A DNA stretch of 64,000 nt from Glutamicibacter protophormiae (GTDB taxonomy: Bacteria; Actinomycetota; Actinomycetes; Actinomycetales; Micrococcaceae). Below are positions 52,821 to 61,377 of the stretch, piece after piece. The position numbers and the translations under genes were made by a program. The DNA is taken from the NCBI RefSeq assembly GCF_014647495.1, contig NZ_BMPH01000013.1, positions 62,001 through 126,000 of the forward strand. The letters run 5' to 3'. The first letter of the stretch is position 1. The number at the start of each line of letters is the position of its first letter. The notes under the pieces are model-generated. The model searched no databases, was not told the origin of the DNA, and saw only the letters and a program-made list of their open reading frames with translations.

Positions 52821-53462
52821 CTAGGCGACCTGCATGGTGGTCAGGCAGGTGGCGTCCTCGGACCCTGCCGTGGAGATGGACTGCGTCGAGGTCTTGCCAT
52901 CGGCGGTGATCGTCAGTTCACCGGTGACTCCGCTGGGGAGCCAGAGGCCGACGAACCCGTTGTCATTGGTTGCCAGCTTCTTGCCGTCCAGAACCTTTGT
53001 GCCATCGTTTGTCGTGAAATCGATGATGACGTCAGCATTCTGCAGCTCCCCGAGGCAGGTGGTGAGACTGTGGAAGTGGCAGTCATGGGTCTGGCTCTCG
53101 TAGGGAGCGACGGAAAGGTAGAACTTGTCCTCGGGCAGCTGCATGGCGGCTTGGCGACCGGCCTCGTCGCTGAGCACCAGCTGGCCCGGCCGGACAGAGG
53201 CCATCAGGTTGGCGGGGCGCTCGGCGACCGGAAGCTGCTCCAGATGGTCGATGATCTGCGCCGGGTCCAACCCCTGGAGCCCGAACCGCTCAAGCAGTTC
53301 GCCTGAATCCGCGGAAGATTCGGCTCCGGACTGGGCCACCGGAGCAGGGGATGGGGCCGGCGCTTGTGAGCAGCCGCTGAGCACCATGGCGAGCATGGCC
53401 AGCGGAGCGGCGAGCCGCACTGCCTGGCGGCTCCAGGCGCTGGGTTTTTCGAGGGGGTTCAT
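52821..53462 (-). CDS. CueP-like metal-binding lipoprotein
   Basis: A 213-residue lipoprotein with signal peptide and lipobox (LAMLAMVLSGCSQ, Cys at about residue 31). The core YESQTHDCHFHSLTTCLGELQNADVIIDFTTNDGT matches the periplasmic copper-binding protein CueP, including the conserved Cys/His pairs. A second Cys near the end (DATCLTTMQ) is kept. It should bind copper outside the membrane. It is last in the DUF6153-DUF305-CueP series, 14 bp behind DUF305. Confidence 0.85.
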   Translation of the reverse strand: MNPLEKPSAWSRQAVRLAAPLAMLAMVLSGCSQAPAPSPAPVAQSGAESSADSGELLERFGLQGLDPAQIIDHLEQLPVAERPANLMASVRPGQLVLSDEAGRQAAMQLPEDKFYLSVAPYESQTHDCHFHSLTTCLGELQNADVIIDFTTNDGTKVLDGKKLATNDNGFVGLWLPSGVTGELTITADGKTSTQSISTAGSEDATCLTTMQVA

Positions 53463-53476
53463 TGGTTCCTTCGGAC

Positions 53477-54082
53477 TTAGTATGTGGAGAGCAGATCATT
53501 CATCTGCTCAATTTCTGCGGTCTGGGTGTCAACGATGTGTTGGGCCATGTCCTTGGCTTGGGCGAAACGTCCGTCTGAAAGCTCTACTTCTGCCATTTCG
53601 ACGGCACCTTCGTGGTGGGCGACCATCTGTTCCAGATACAGTGTGGTGCCTTCATCCGCTTCGGCCTGGCGCAGCTTCTCCAGATTCGCTTCACTGACCA
53701 TTCCGTCGTCCTCGCCCATCGAATGGGGCTGCTCCGACGGGACGTTCCACTGTTCCTGCCAGCTGCGCAGGGTCTGGATTTCAGGACCCTGCGCATCCTT
53801 GATGCCCTGCGCCAGCTGCTGGATTTCCGCGTCGAGTCCCTGCTTGGACAGCAGGATGTCGCTCATCTCAATGGCCTGTTCATGGTGCACCACCATCATC
53901 GAGGCGAACATCTCGTCGGCGTCGTTCTGCGCGGCGCCCACGGACGCGTCGGAAGGCGAGGCGGTGCCCATGTCGTGGGTCGAATGCTCCGCCGGATTGT
54001 TCGGTTCCGGCGCGGAGCAGCCTGCCAGGGCCAGTACTGCCGCCGCCCCGAGGGCGCTGAGGGTCAGAGGGATGGACTTCAT
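53477..54082 (-). CDS. DUF305 lipoprotein
   Basis: A 201-residue lipoprotein (LALAGCSAPE lipobox) with two DUF305 ferritin-like halves: DEMFASMMVVHHEQAIEMSDILL and TLYLEQMVAHHEGAVEMAEVEL. The M-x3-H-H-x2-A(I/V)EM pattern is typical of the family, which often stands beside copper-resistance genes. Function is presumed metal or redox-related and extracytoplasmic. ATG 54082 was chosen because the signal peptide MKSIPLTLSALGAAAVLALAGC begins there. Confidence 0.88.
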   Translation of the reverse strand: MKSIPLTLSALGAAAVLALAGCSAPEPNNPAEHSTHDMGTASPSDASVGAAQNDADEMFASMMVVHHEQAIEMSDILLSKQGLDAEIQQLAQGIKDAQGPEIQTLRSWQEQWNVPSEQPHSMGEDDGMVSEANLEKLRQAEADEGTTLYLEQMVAHHEGAVEMAEVELSDGRFAQAKDMAQHIVDTQTAEIEQMNDLLSTY

Positions 54083-54180
54083 GGGAGATCTCCTATGTGT
54101 TGTCGATGGCGCGCCAATCACGCCGGGTTGCCGGGGCGCGGCCAGGGGATCGGCGAAACGCCGCTGGCCGCCACCGGTCA

Positions 54181-54654
54181 TCATGTTCGACTAATACACA
54201 GGCTGATCAGGCTCGGCGCGCGCAGCACGCTCCAGCTTGTCCAGGAACGGCGCGGTCCGGCCCGCGACGGGAAGACCCGGCGAACCAGTACGCTGCCGCG
54301 GCGGGGCAGTAGCAGTAAAAAGAGGATGAACGCGAGCACGCATCCGGCGGCGGCCGCCTGTGCGCCCTGCTCATCGCAGTCGGTGCAGGCCAGTGCGTTC
54401 GGCTGGTCGACAAGATGCTGCATGCCCGTGGCGACGAGCCCCGAACCCTGCAACAGGGGTCCCGCCGCGTGCCCGTGGGCGGTCTCGGCTGGGGTCACGG
54501 CGCCAGTGCTGGAGGCATGCTCGTTGTGCAGGTTCATCCCGTGCATTAAGAGCAGGCCGACAATCAGCAGCAACGCAAGAAACAAGGCACGCGTCAACAG
54601 GCCCAGCACCGCGTAGATGCGGTGCCGGGGTGCGGCGGCTCGTGCTGTAGTCAT
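54181..54654 (-). CDS. DUF6153-like small membrane protein
   Basis: A 157-residue protein with an N-terminal membrane helix (IYAVLGLLTRALFLALLLIVGLLLMHG), a His-rich outer segment (NLHNEHASS, AHGHAAG, MQHLVDQ), a CTDCDEQG motif and a second helix (AAAAGCVLAFILFLLLLPR). The Cys/His arrangement suggests metal binding. It is upstream of DUF305 and CueP-like genes, the grouping seen in actinobacterial copper loci. Family naming is from pattern and context. ATG 54654 follows GGTTGGGTGG. Confidence 0.7.
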   Translation of the reverse strand: MTTARAAAPRHRIYAVLGLLTRALFLALLLIVGLLLMHGMNLHNEHASSTGAVTPAETAHGHAAGPLLQGSGLVATGMQHLVDQPNALACTDCDEQGAQAAAAGCVLAFILFLLLLPRRGSVLVRRVFPSRAGPRRSWTSWSVLRAPSLISLCISRT

Positions 54655-54921
54655 CACCACCCAACCTAGCCACCGAGTCTGTCAATGGACTTAGAACGTG
54701 GTTGAAACTGCAATGCGCGTGGTGTTCGGGAGAATATTAGTCGCAGAAGGTGAATTTCCGGTGACCGGTTATCGCAAACTCTGGACAGGTCAGCGCTTTG
54801 CCCCTGCTTTATTCGGCATAGAGCCTAGAAGCTGGCTCTGAAAGGTCGAAAGCAACACTAGAGTATTAGGTTGAGATACTCGTTACAGACGTGGATCACA
54901 AAGAAGTGAGAAAGGGCTATT

Positions 54922-56439
54922 TTGCACCAGCGTATTCACCATCGCGCCTTCACTGAACGACTGATGAGCGCAGAACAGGCTGCCACTTTCGTTAAGCCAG
55001 GCATGACCGTAGCCATGAGCGGCTTCACCGGCGCCGGCTACCCGAAAGCCGTGCCGGGCGCTTTGGCAAAGCTCATCGGCGACGAGCACGATGCCGGCCG
55101 AGACTTCAAGATCAACGTTCTGACCGGTGCCTCCACCGCTCCGGAACTGGACGGCGTGCTGGCCAAGGCCGAGGGCATGAACCTCCGTCTTCCGTACATG
55201 TCCGACCCGGAGCTCCGCCGCCGCATCAACGAAGGCAACATGGAGTACATGGACATCCACCTGTCCCATGTCGCCCAGCATGCCTGGTTCGGCTTCTACG
55301 GCAAGATCGACCTGGCTATCGTCGAGGTTGTCGGCGTGACCGCCGAGGGCGATCTGATCCCTTCCTCCTCCGTGGGCAACAACAAGACCTGGCTGGAGAT
55401 GGCCGACAAGGTCATCATCGAGGTCAACTCCCAGCAGTCCTCCGCCATGGACGGCATGCACGACGTCTACTACGGCACCGCGCTGCCTCCGCACCGCAAA
55501 CCGATCGACCTGACGACCGTGCGCGACCGCATCGGCCAGAAGTACCTGGACGTCGACGTGAACAAGATCGTCGCTGTGGTGGAAACCGACGCCCCGGACC
55601 GCCTGAGCCCGTTCGCCCCGGTGGATGCCACCAGCGAGAAGATCGCAGACCACCTGCTCGGCTTCCTCGACTACGAGATCCGCGCCGGCCGCCTGAGTGA
55701 GAAGCTGCTGCCGCTGCAGTCCGGCGTGGGCAACATCGCCAATGCCGTGCTCGCGGGCCTGTCGCGCGGAGGCTACAAGGGCCTGACCGCCTACACCGAG
55801 GTCATCCAGGACGGCATGCTGGAGCTGATCAAGGACGGCACCATCGAGTTCGCCTCCGCCACCAGCTTCTCGCTGTCCGAGGCCGGCATCGCCGAGTTCA
55901 ACAAGAACGTGGACCACTACCGCGACCGCATCCTGCTGCGCGCCCAGGAAATCTCCAACCACCCGGAGATCATCCGACGGCTGGGCTGCATTGCCCTGAA
56001 CGGCATGATCGAGGCCGACATCTACGGCAACGTGAACTCCACCAACGTGCTCGGCTCGCACGTCATGAACGGCATCGGCGGCTCGGGCGACTTCGCCCGC
56101 AACGGCTACCTGTCGGTGTTCATGTCCCCGTCCACCGCCAAGGACGGCAAGATCTCGGGCATCGTTCCGTTCGCCTCGCATGTGGACCACACCGAGCACG
56201 ACACCATGATCCTGATTACCGAGCAGGGCCTGGCCGACCTGCGCGGCCTGTCGCCGAAGCAGCGCGCCCAGACGATCATCGACAACTGCGCGCATCCGGA
56301 CTACCGTCCGCTGCTGCAGGACTACTTCGACCGCGCCCGCAAGGAAAGCTACGGCAAGCACACCCCGCACCTGCTGGGCGAGGCCTTGTCCTGGCACCAG
56401 CGCTACCAGGAGACCGGGGACATGCGCCCGGCCCGGTAG
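54922..56439 (+). CDS. Succinyl-CoA:acetate CoA-transferase
   Basis: The 505-residue protein is an acetyl-CoA hydrolase/transferase family enzyme (Cat1/ScpC/AarC type) that moves CoA between succinyl-CoA and acetate. Motifs are FVKPGMTVAMSGFTGAGYPKAVP, NKTWLEMADKVIIEVNS, PLQSGVGNIANAVLAGL, ASATSFSLSEAGIAEFN, and IVPFASHVDHTEHDTMILITEQGLADLRGL. TTG 54922 is the start, with AAAGGG upstream. An inverted repeat GAGTAT-N9-ATACTC at 54861-54881 lies in its promoter. It is monocistronic, with a terminator behind it. Confidence 0.92.
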   Translation: MHQRIHHRAFTERLMSAEQAATFVKPGMTVAMSGFTGAGYPKAVPGALAKLIGDEHDAGRDFKINVLTGASTAPELDGVLAKAEGMNLRLPYMSDPELRRRINEGNMEYMDIHLSHVAQHAWFGFYGKIDLAIVEVVGVTAEGDLIPSSSVGNNKTWLEMADKVIIEVNSQQSSAMDGMHDVYYGTALPPHRKPIDLTTVRDRIGQKYLDVDVNKIVAVVETDAPDRLSPFAPVDATSEKIADHLLGFLDYEIRAGRLSEKLLPLQSGVGNIANAVLAGLSRGGYKGLTAYTEVIQDGMLELIKDGTIEFASATSFSLSEAGIAEFNKNVDHYRDRILLRAQEISNHPEIIRRLGCIALNGMIEADIYGNVNSTNVLGSHVMNGIGGSGDFARNGYLSVFMSPSTAKDGKISGIVPFASHVDHTEHDTMILITEQGLADLRGLSPKQRAQTIIDNCAHPDYRPLLQDYFDRARKESYGKHTPHLLGEALSWHQRYQETGDMRPAR

Positions 56440-56465
56440 CTACCGGCACCAGCCGCATGCGGTTC

Positions 56466-56511
56466 GCCAACGGCCGGCATTCCCCTTCGCGGGGGAGTGC
56501 CGGCCGTTGGC
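56466..56511. terminator. Bidirectional terminator
   Basis: A 14-bp stem GCCAACGGCCGGCA / TGCCGGCCGTTGGC with a C/G-rich inner stem between the convergent CoA-transferase and sugar dehydrogenase genes. Confidence 0.88.
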
Positions 56512-56518
56512 GTCTGCG

Positions 56519-57670
56519 CTACCCCATGCCGGGTGCCGGGATCGCCAGGAGCCGGTCATCTCCCGGAGCTGGGTTCCCGCGCCCGTCGGTGTTGTTGGTC
56601 AGCAGCAGCAGATTCCCGCCGGCTCCCGGGACGACGTCGCGCAGGCGCCCGAGCTCGCCGGTGAACAGCTCCCGCTGCCGTGCCGGGTCCGCCAGGTCCA
56701 CCGCGCGCAGCCGCTGCCCGCGCAGGTTGGCCAGGTAGAGCACCGAGTCGATGATGGCGATGCCGCTGGGGCTGGCCTGGTCGGTGGGCCACTGGGCGAT
56801 CGGGTCGGTGAAGCCCTGTGTGCCGGCGCCGCCCTCCACCTCAGGCCAGCCGAAGTTGCCGCCCGCGGTGATCTTGTTCAATTCGTCCCAGGTGTTTTGC
56901 CCGAACTCGCTGGCGTACATGGTGCCGTCAGCGTCCCAAGCCAGTCCCTGCACGTTGCGGTGGCCGTAGCTGTAGACATACGACCCCGGGAACGGGTTGC
57001 TTGCCGGCACGCCGCCAGCCGCTTCCAGCCGCAGGATCTTGCCTCCCAGGCTGCCCAGGTCCTGCGCGCTGTCCGGCCGCCCGGCGTCCCCGACGCTGGC
57101 GTACAGCATGCCGTCCGGCCCGAAGGCCAGCCGCCCGCCGTTGTGGTTGGATGCGGCCGGAAGCCCGTCCAGCAGCGTCCGGGGCTCGGACAGGGTGTAG
57201 CTTCCCGCGGATCCGGCCAGGGTGAACCGCTGGATCCGGTTGCCTTCAGGGCCCGTGGAATACGCATAGAGCCGGTTCGGGGCCTTGAAGGCCAGGCCGA
57301 GCAGCCCGCCCTCGCCGCCGAAATCCACGTCGGGCAGCCGGCCGACCTCGCGCACATCTCCGTCATCGAGGACCTCCACGATGCGTCCGGAATCCCGTTC
57401 GCTGACCAGCAGTGCATCGCCGGTATCCGCCACGGACCACGGGGCGTCCAGTTCAGCGGCCAGCGTCCGCAGGGTGCCGCTCTGGGCGGTATCCTCCCCA
57501 ATGGGGGCGTCGCCGGTCGGCGCCTCGCTGGTCGACACTGGACCGGTCGGTGCAGGATCGTTGGGAATCGAGCAGGAGGCCAACGCCAGCGCCCCGGCCG
57601 TCAGCAGTCCCATAACGTGCAGGGCCCGCGTGGACCGCGTAGGAGGCGGTGCTGCCCCTTCCGATGCCAC
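56519..57670 (-). CDS. PQQ-type sugar dehydrogenase lipoprotein
   Basis: A 383-residue GSDH/YliI-like beta-propeller. A lipobox (ALALASCSIP) anchors it outside the membrane. Family motifs include LAAELDAPWSVADTGDALLVSERDSGRI, GGEGGLLGLAFK, ASNHNGGRLAFGPDGMLYASVGDAG, YSYGHRNVQGLAWDADGTMYASEFGQNTWDELN and NFGWPEVEGG, with the NHNG and GHRN elements of the active site. It should oxidise aldoses with PQQ; PQQ synthesis genes are not in the window. Confidence 0.9.
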   Translation of the reverse strand: MASEGAAPPPTRSTRALHVMGLLTAGALALASCSIPNDPAPTGPVSTSEAPTGDAPIGEDTAQSGTLRTLAAELDAPWSVADTGDALLVSERDSGRIVEVLDDGDVREVGRLPDVDFGGEGGLLGLAFKAPNRLYAYSTGPEGNRIQRFTLAGSAGSYTLSEPRTLLDGLPAASNHNGGRLAFGPDGMLYASVGDAGRPDSAQDLGSLGGKILRLEAAGGVPASNPFPGSYVYSYGHRNVQGLAWDADGTMYASEFGQNTWDELNKITAGGNFGWPEVEGGAGTQGFTDPIAQWPTDQASPSGIAIIDSVLYLANLRGQRLRAVDLADPARQRELFTGELGRLRDVVPGAGGNLLLLTNNTDGRGNPAPGDDRLLAIPAPGMG

Positions 57671-57700
57671 CTGGATCTCCTCCTTGCAGGCCCGGCGCGG

Positions 57701-58279
57701 CTAGCCGTGCCGGGTCGGGCGGTAGGTGAGTTCCTGGATGCTGCCATCCAGCAGCCGGGAGTCGACCAGTTCCAAATCGTAGTCGTCCACCCCGGCGAAG
57801 ACCGGCGAGGCGCCGCTGCGCCCGGTGAGCACCGGGAACACAGTGACCTGGATGAAATCCACCAACCCGGCGGCCAGCAGCGAATGGTTCATCGCCAGGG
57901 ATCCATGGGAGCGCAGCGGCACGGGCGATTCGGCCTTGAGCCGGGCCACCACCGCCAACGCGTCCTCGCGCTCCAGCACCGCGTCGGGCCAGGCAAGCGG
58001 CTCGGCCAAGGTGGTGGAGACGACCGTGGCGGGCTGCTCGTGCATGGCGACGCCCCAAGGGTCCTCGACCTCCGGGTTCTCCGCGATCTCGCTCCAGAAA
58101 CGCTCGAAGAGCCGGAAGGTATTTGCGCCGTAGACCATGCGGCATGCCGGGGTGTACAGCTGCAGCCGGCGCTCGAGCAGTTCCGGGCCCTGCTTGCCCC
58201 AGTAGCCGCCCCAGTCGCCTCCCGCGCTGCCGAAGCCGTCCAAGGAACTGAACACGTCGAAGGTATAGGTTGCGGACAT
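57701..58279 (-). CDS. Dihydrofolate reductase-family protein
   Basis: A 192-residue RibD-C/DHFR-like protein starting MSATYTFDVFSSLDGFGSAGGDWGG, with RMVYGANTFRLFERFW, KAESPVPLRSHGSLAMNHSLLAAGLVDFIQVTVFPVLTGRSGASPVFAG typical of this family. It is likely an NADPH-dependent reductase of unknown substrate. ATG 58279 has GGGAGG upstream. The frame stays open to 59302 only as a shadow of the acyl-CoA synthetase gene. Confidence 0.88.
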   Translation of the reverse strand: MSATYTFDVFSSLDGFGSAGGDWGGYWGKQGPELLERRLQLYTPACRMVYGANTFRLFERFWSEIAENPEVEDPWGVAMHEQPATVVSTTLAEPLAWPDAVLEREDALAVVARLKAESPVPLRSHGSLAMNHSLLAAGLVDFIQVTVFPVLTGRSGASPVFAGVDDYDLELVDSRLLDGSIQELTYRPTRHG

Positions 58280-58356
58280 GGCGGACCTCCCGGAGCGGGT
58301 TTTTGGTGCGCCCACTCTACGCCGATGCCGTGCGGCGCGGAAGCCTGCGGGGAAAG

Positions 58357-59961
58357 TTATCCGGCGGCCTCTTCCAGCGCCTGTGCGCGCAGCACGTTCT
58401 TCTGCACCTTCCCGGTGGAGGTGCGCGGCAGATCCTGCGGGAAGACGATGGTGCGCGGCACCTTGTACCCGGCCAAGCGCTCGCGGGCGAAACTGATCAG
58501 CCCCTCGGCATCCAGCTCGGAGCCGCTGGTGCGGATCACATAGGCGACCGGGCGCTCGCCCCACTTTTCGTCCTGCACGCCGACCACTGCCAGGTCCAGC
58601 ACTTCGGGGTGCGCGGCCAGCGCCTGCTCGACCTCGATGGTGGAGATGTTCTCCCCGCCGGAGATGATGATGTCCTTGGCGCGGTCGCGGACCTGGATGT
58701 AGCCGTCCGGGTGCATCACACCCAGATCCCCGGTGTGGAACCAGCCGCCGGCGAACGCCTGCTCGGTGGCCTGCGGGTCGCGGTAGTAGCCGATCATCAC
58801 GTTGTTGCCGCGCAGCACGATTTCGCCCATGCTTTCCCCGTCCGCGGGCACGTCGTTCATGTCCAGATCCACCACGCGCGCGGATTCGGCGGTGATCATG
58901 CCCACGCCCTGGCGCGAGAGCCGCTCGGCGCGCTCGGCCGGAGCCAGCTCGTCCCAGGCATCCTGGTATTCGCAGATCGTGTACGGTCCGTAGACCTCGG
59001 TCAGTCCGTAGACATGGACCACCTCGATGCCAAGGTTCTGCAGCTTGGAGATGATGGCCGGCGATGGCGGGGCCCCGGCGGTGGTGATGCGCAGCGGTTC
59101 GTCCAGCTCGTGGGCGCGGGAAGCATCGGCGATGATGGAGCAAACGGTCGGGGCGCCGCACAGGTGGGTGGTGCCCAAGTTCTCGATGGCGTCCCATACC
59201 GAGTCCTCGCGCACCGCGCGCAGACACAGGTGGGTGCCGCCGGCGGCGGTGACCGCCCACGGGGTGCACCAGCCGTTGCAGTGGAACATCGGCAGGGTCC
59301 ACAGGTAGCGAGTCGCGGAGTTCATGCCCTGGTGCATGGCCTCGCCCAGCGAGTTCAGGTAGCTGCCGCGGTGCGAATACAGCACCCCCTTGGGCTTGCC
59401 GGTGGTGCCCGAGGTGTAGTTCAGCGTGATCGGTGCGCGCTCGTCCTCGACGGAATAGGGCAGCTTCGCATCGCTGGCCTCCGCCAGCAGCTCGTCGAGC
59501 ACCGCGTCCACCGCCACGTCGGGGCGCTGCCCGGTGAACTGGTCGTCGGTGAGCTCGATCAGCGCCTGCAAAGTGGGGTTCTCGGCGCGCAGCATCTTGG
59601 TGTTGCCCAGCAGCTCGGTGTCGGCGAAGAGCAGCTTGGCCTCGGAATGGTCCATGATGTACTGCAGCTCATGTGCGGACAGGCGGGTGTTCAGGGCGAT
59701 CAGCACACCCCCGGCCAGCGGTACGGCGTAGTGGGCCATGAGCATTTCGGGGGTGTTCGGAGCCAATACGGCCACGCGGTCACCGGGATTGATGCGTTCG
59801 CGGATGACCTGGGCGAAACGGTGGATCCGGGCTTCGAGTTCCGCATAGGTGTAGTTTCGGGTTCCGTGCAGGACAGCCTGCTTGGACGGGTAGACCTCGG
59901 CGGAGCGCTCCAAGAAGCGCAGCGGAGTCAGCTCGGAGTGGTTAGCGTGAGTCATGGCCAT
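58357..59961 (-). CDS. Acyl-CoA synthetase (AMP-forming)
   Basis: The 534-residue ANL-superfamily enzyme activates a fatty acid to acyl-CoA via an acyl-adenylate. Motifs are NYTSGTTGKPKGVLYSHRGS (P-loop), FHCNGWCTPWAV, HVYGLTEVYGPYTI, GGWFHTGDLGVMHPDGYIQVRDRAKDIIISGGENIST and the catalytic Lys in PRTSTGKVQKNVLR. It resembles medium-/long-chain or ketoacid-type ligases. It is divergent from a GAF regulator, with two tandem palindromes in the spacer. Confidence 0.93.
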   Translation of the reverse strand: MAMTHANHSELTPLRFLERSAEVYPSKQAVLHGTRNYTYAELEARIHRFAQVIRERINPGDRVAVLAPNTPEMLMAHYAVPLAGGVLIALNTRLSAHELQYIMDHSEAKLLFADTELLGNTKMLRAENPTLQALIELTDDQFTGQRPDVAVDAVLDELLAEASDAKLPYSVEDERAPITLNYTSGTTGKPKGVLYSHRGSYLNSLGEAMHQGMNSATRYLWTLPMFHCNGWCTPWAVTAAGGTHLCLRAVREDSVWDAIENLGTTHLCGAPTVCSIIADASRAHELDEPLRITTAGAPPSPAIISKLQNLGIEVVHVYGLTEVYGPYTICEYQDAWDELAPAERAERLSRQGVGMITAESARVVDLDMNDVPADGESMGEIVLRGNNVMIGYYRDPQATEQAFAGGWFHTGDLGVMHPDGYIQVRDRAKDIIISGGENISTIEVEQALAAHPEVLDLAVVGVQDEKWGERPVAYVIRTSGSELDAEGLISFARERLAGYKVPRTIVFPQDLPRTSTGKVQKNVLRAQALEEAAG

Positions 59962-60050
59962 GGGGGTGACGTCCTTTGATCTCTGTACCTGTCACGTTGC
60001 ACCGCCCGCGATCTTGTGAGCTGGCGCACGTCCAACAAATATCGTGGCAT

Positions 60051-60083
60051 GAAACGCAGGTTCAATTCAAGAAACGTAGTTTC
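60051..60083. promoter_or_regulatory. Tandem operator-like palindromes
   Basis: GAAACGTAGTTTC (60071-60083) is a perfect 13-bp palindrome. GAAACGCAGGTTC (60051-60063) is its near copy (11 of 13), exactly 20 bp away, two helical turns. Together they sit in an outer ATGAAAC...GTTTCAT frame (60049-60085). The form suits TetR-type dimers bound side by side. They lie about 90 bp upstream of the acyl-CoA synthetase start. Confidence 0.6.
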
Positions 60084-60204
60084 ATGTCGGTGAGCGGGGG
60101 CAATGCAGCGCCGAACGCACCGGGGTCTCCGGGCCGCAGCGGGGGAGGTGCGGTGCGGAAATGCAAGCCTTTTCCTGCGCTTGAATGCGTGTCATCCTCT
60201 ATGA

Positions 60205-61377
60205 ATGACACCTGTTCGCCCGCCGTCCGCCCCGAGCCTCCAAGCTGCGCTTGGCGCCGGAGTGGATCCGCTGGGTTACGCCCGCCAGCTGCTGCCGCTG
60301 CACCGCAGCTGGACCGAGGGTGCGCGCATCCAGCGCGAGGTTCGCCCGGTCATCGCGCGCTCCTGGGAGCGGGCGCCGGGCCGCGGCGGGGAATCCCGCC
60401 CGTTGCCGAGCAGCGAGCTGGCAGCCCTCCGTCGGGAGAACAGCGAGCTGTCGATCCTCGGTGAGCTGCTCAGTGACCGGTTGCTGCCTATGGCGGGGCA
60501 GGCGGAAAACCAGCTGGTGATCACCGACGGCGAGGGCTACATCCTCTCGGTGCTCGGACCCCGCGCGGTGCGCAGGCAAAGCGACGGGATCGGTTTCGTG
60601 GCCGGCGCGCGCTGGCGCGAAGCGGATGTCGGAACCAACGGCATCGGCACCGCCATGGCCGAGCGGATTCCCGTGCAGGTTTTCGGTCCGGAGCACGCCC
60701 GCGAGGAGCAGCATGCCTGGGTGTGCACCTCGGCGCCGATCGTCAATCCAGCCACCGGGATGCTGGCCGCCACCGTGACGCTGGCCGGTTCATTCCGCAC
60801 TGCGCATCCGCACACCCTCGCGCTCGTCTCCGCGACCGCCCGCGAGGCCGAGGGCGAGCTGCTGCGTTTGCACCAGCTGAAGCTGAACGAGCTGCGCGGC
60901 GCGGTGGACCAGCCGGCTGGGGGCTACGTGCTGGTCGACGAGCAGTACGCGGTAGCCGCCAGCCGCGGCTTCGACTGCCCTGCGCGGCTTTCGGTGATCG
61001 GCGGACTGCACGAGGGAAGCGTCTGGGTACGCGGCCTGGGCGCCATGCGCGCCGCGCCGGTGCCCGGCGGGTGGATGCTGCGCCCCGTCGCGGAGCAAAC
61101 CGTGCTGGAACTGTGTCCCGGCCCGCTGCCGCGCGCGGTGATCTGGGTGGGATCCGAGCGCACCGAGGTGCCGCTGAACTCTAGGCACTGGCGGATCTTG
61201 CAGCTGCTGGCCCGCCGCGAGCAAGGCGTGGACGCGGCCGGGCTGCGCGAACTCTGGTCCGAGCCAGTTACTCCAGTGACGGTGCGCGCGGAGGTTTCTC
61301 GGCTGCGGGCCAAGCTCGGCGGGATCATCGCCGCGCGCCCCTACCGGCTGACCGTGCCGGTGGTCTTCTCGGAATGA
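60205..61377 (+). CDS. GAF-domain transcriptional regulator
   Basis: A 390-residue regulator with an N-terminal segment like sigma54-activator receiver parts (VRPVIARSWERAPGR, ELAALRRENSEL, a GAF domain at about 80-220 with VTDGEGYILSVLG, GFVAGARWREADVGTNGIGTAMAERIPVQVFGPEHAR, VCTSAPIVNPATGMLAATVTLAG). The C terminus is a winged helix (NSRHWRILQLLARREQGVDAAGLRELWSEPVTPVTVRAEVSRLRAKLGG). It lacks the AAA+ domain. The pattern fits AcoR-like regulators of aldehyde or acid oxidation in actinobacteria. An inverted repeat GTGTCAT...ATGACAC (60189-60211) overlaps its start codon and may serve autoregulation. Confidence 0.85.
   Translation: MTPVRPPSAPSLQAALGAGVDPLGYARQLLPLHRSWTEGARIQREVRPVIARSWERAPGRGGESRPLPSSELAALRRENSELSILGELLSDRLLPMAGQAENQLVITDGEGYILSVLGPRAVRRQSDGIGFVAGARWREADVGTNGIGTAMAERIPVQVFGPEHAREEQHAWVCTSAPIVNPATGMLAATVTLAGSFRTAHPHTLALVSATAREAEGELLRLHQLKLNELRGAVDQPAGGYVLVDEQYAVAASRGFDCPARLSVIGGLHEGSVWVRGLGAMRAAPVPGGWMLRPVAEQTVLELCPGPLPRAVIWVGSERTEVPLNSRHWRILQLLARREQGVDAAGLRELWSEPVTPVTVRAEVSRLRAKLGGIIAARPYRLTVPVVFSE

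Noticed and set aside
58280-59302. Long N-terminal extension of the DHFR-like frame
   Set aside because: It is a shadow of the acyl-CoA synthetase gene. ATG 58279 with GGGAGG is the proper start.
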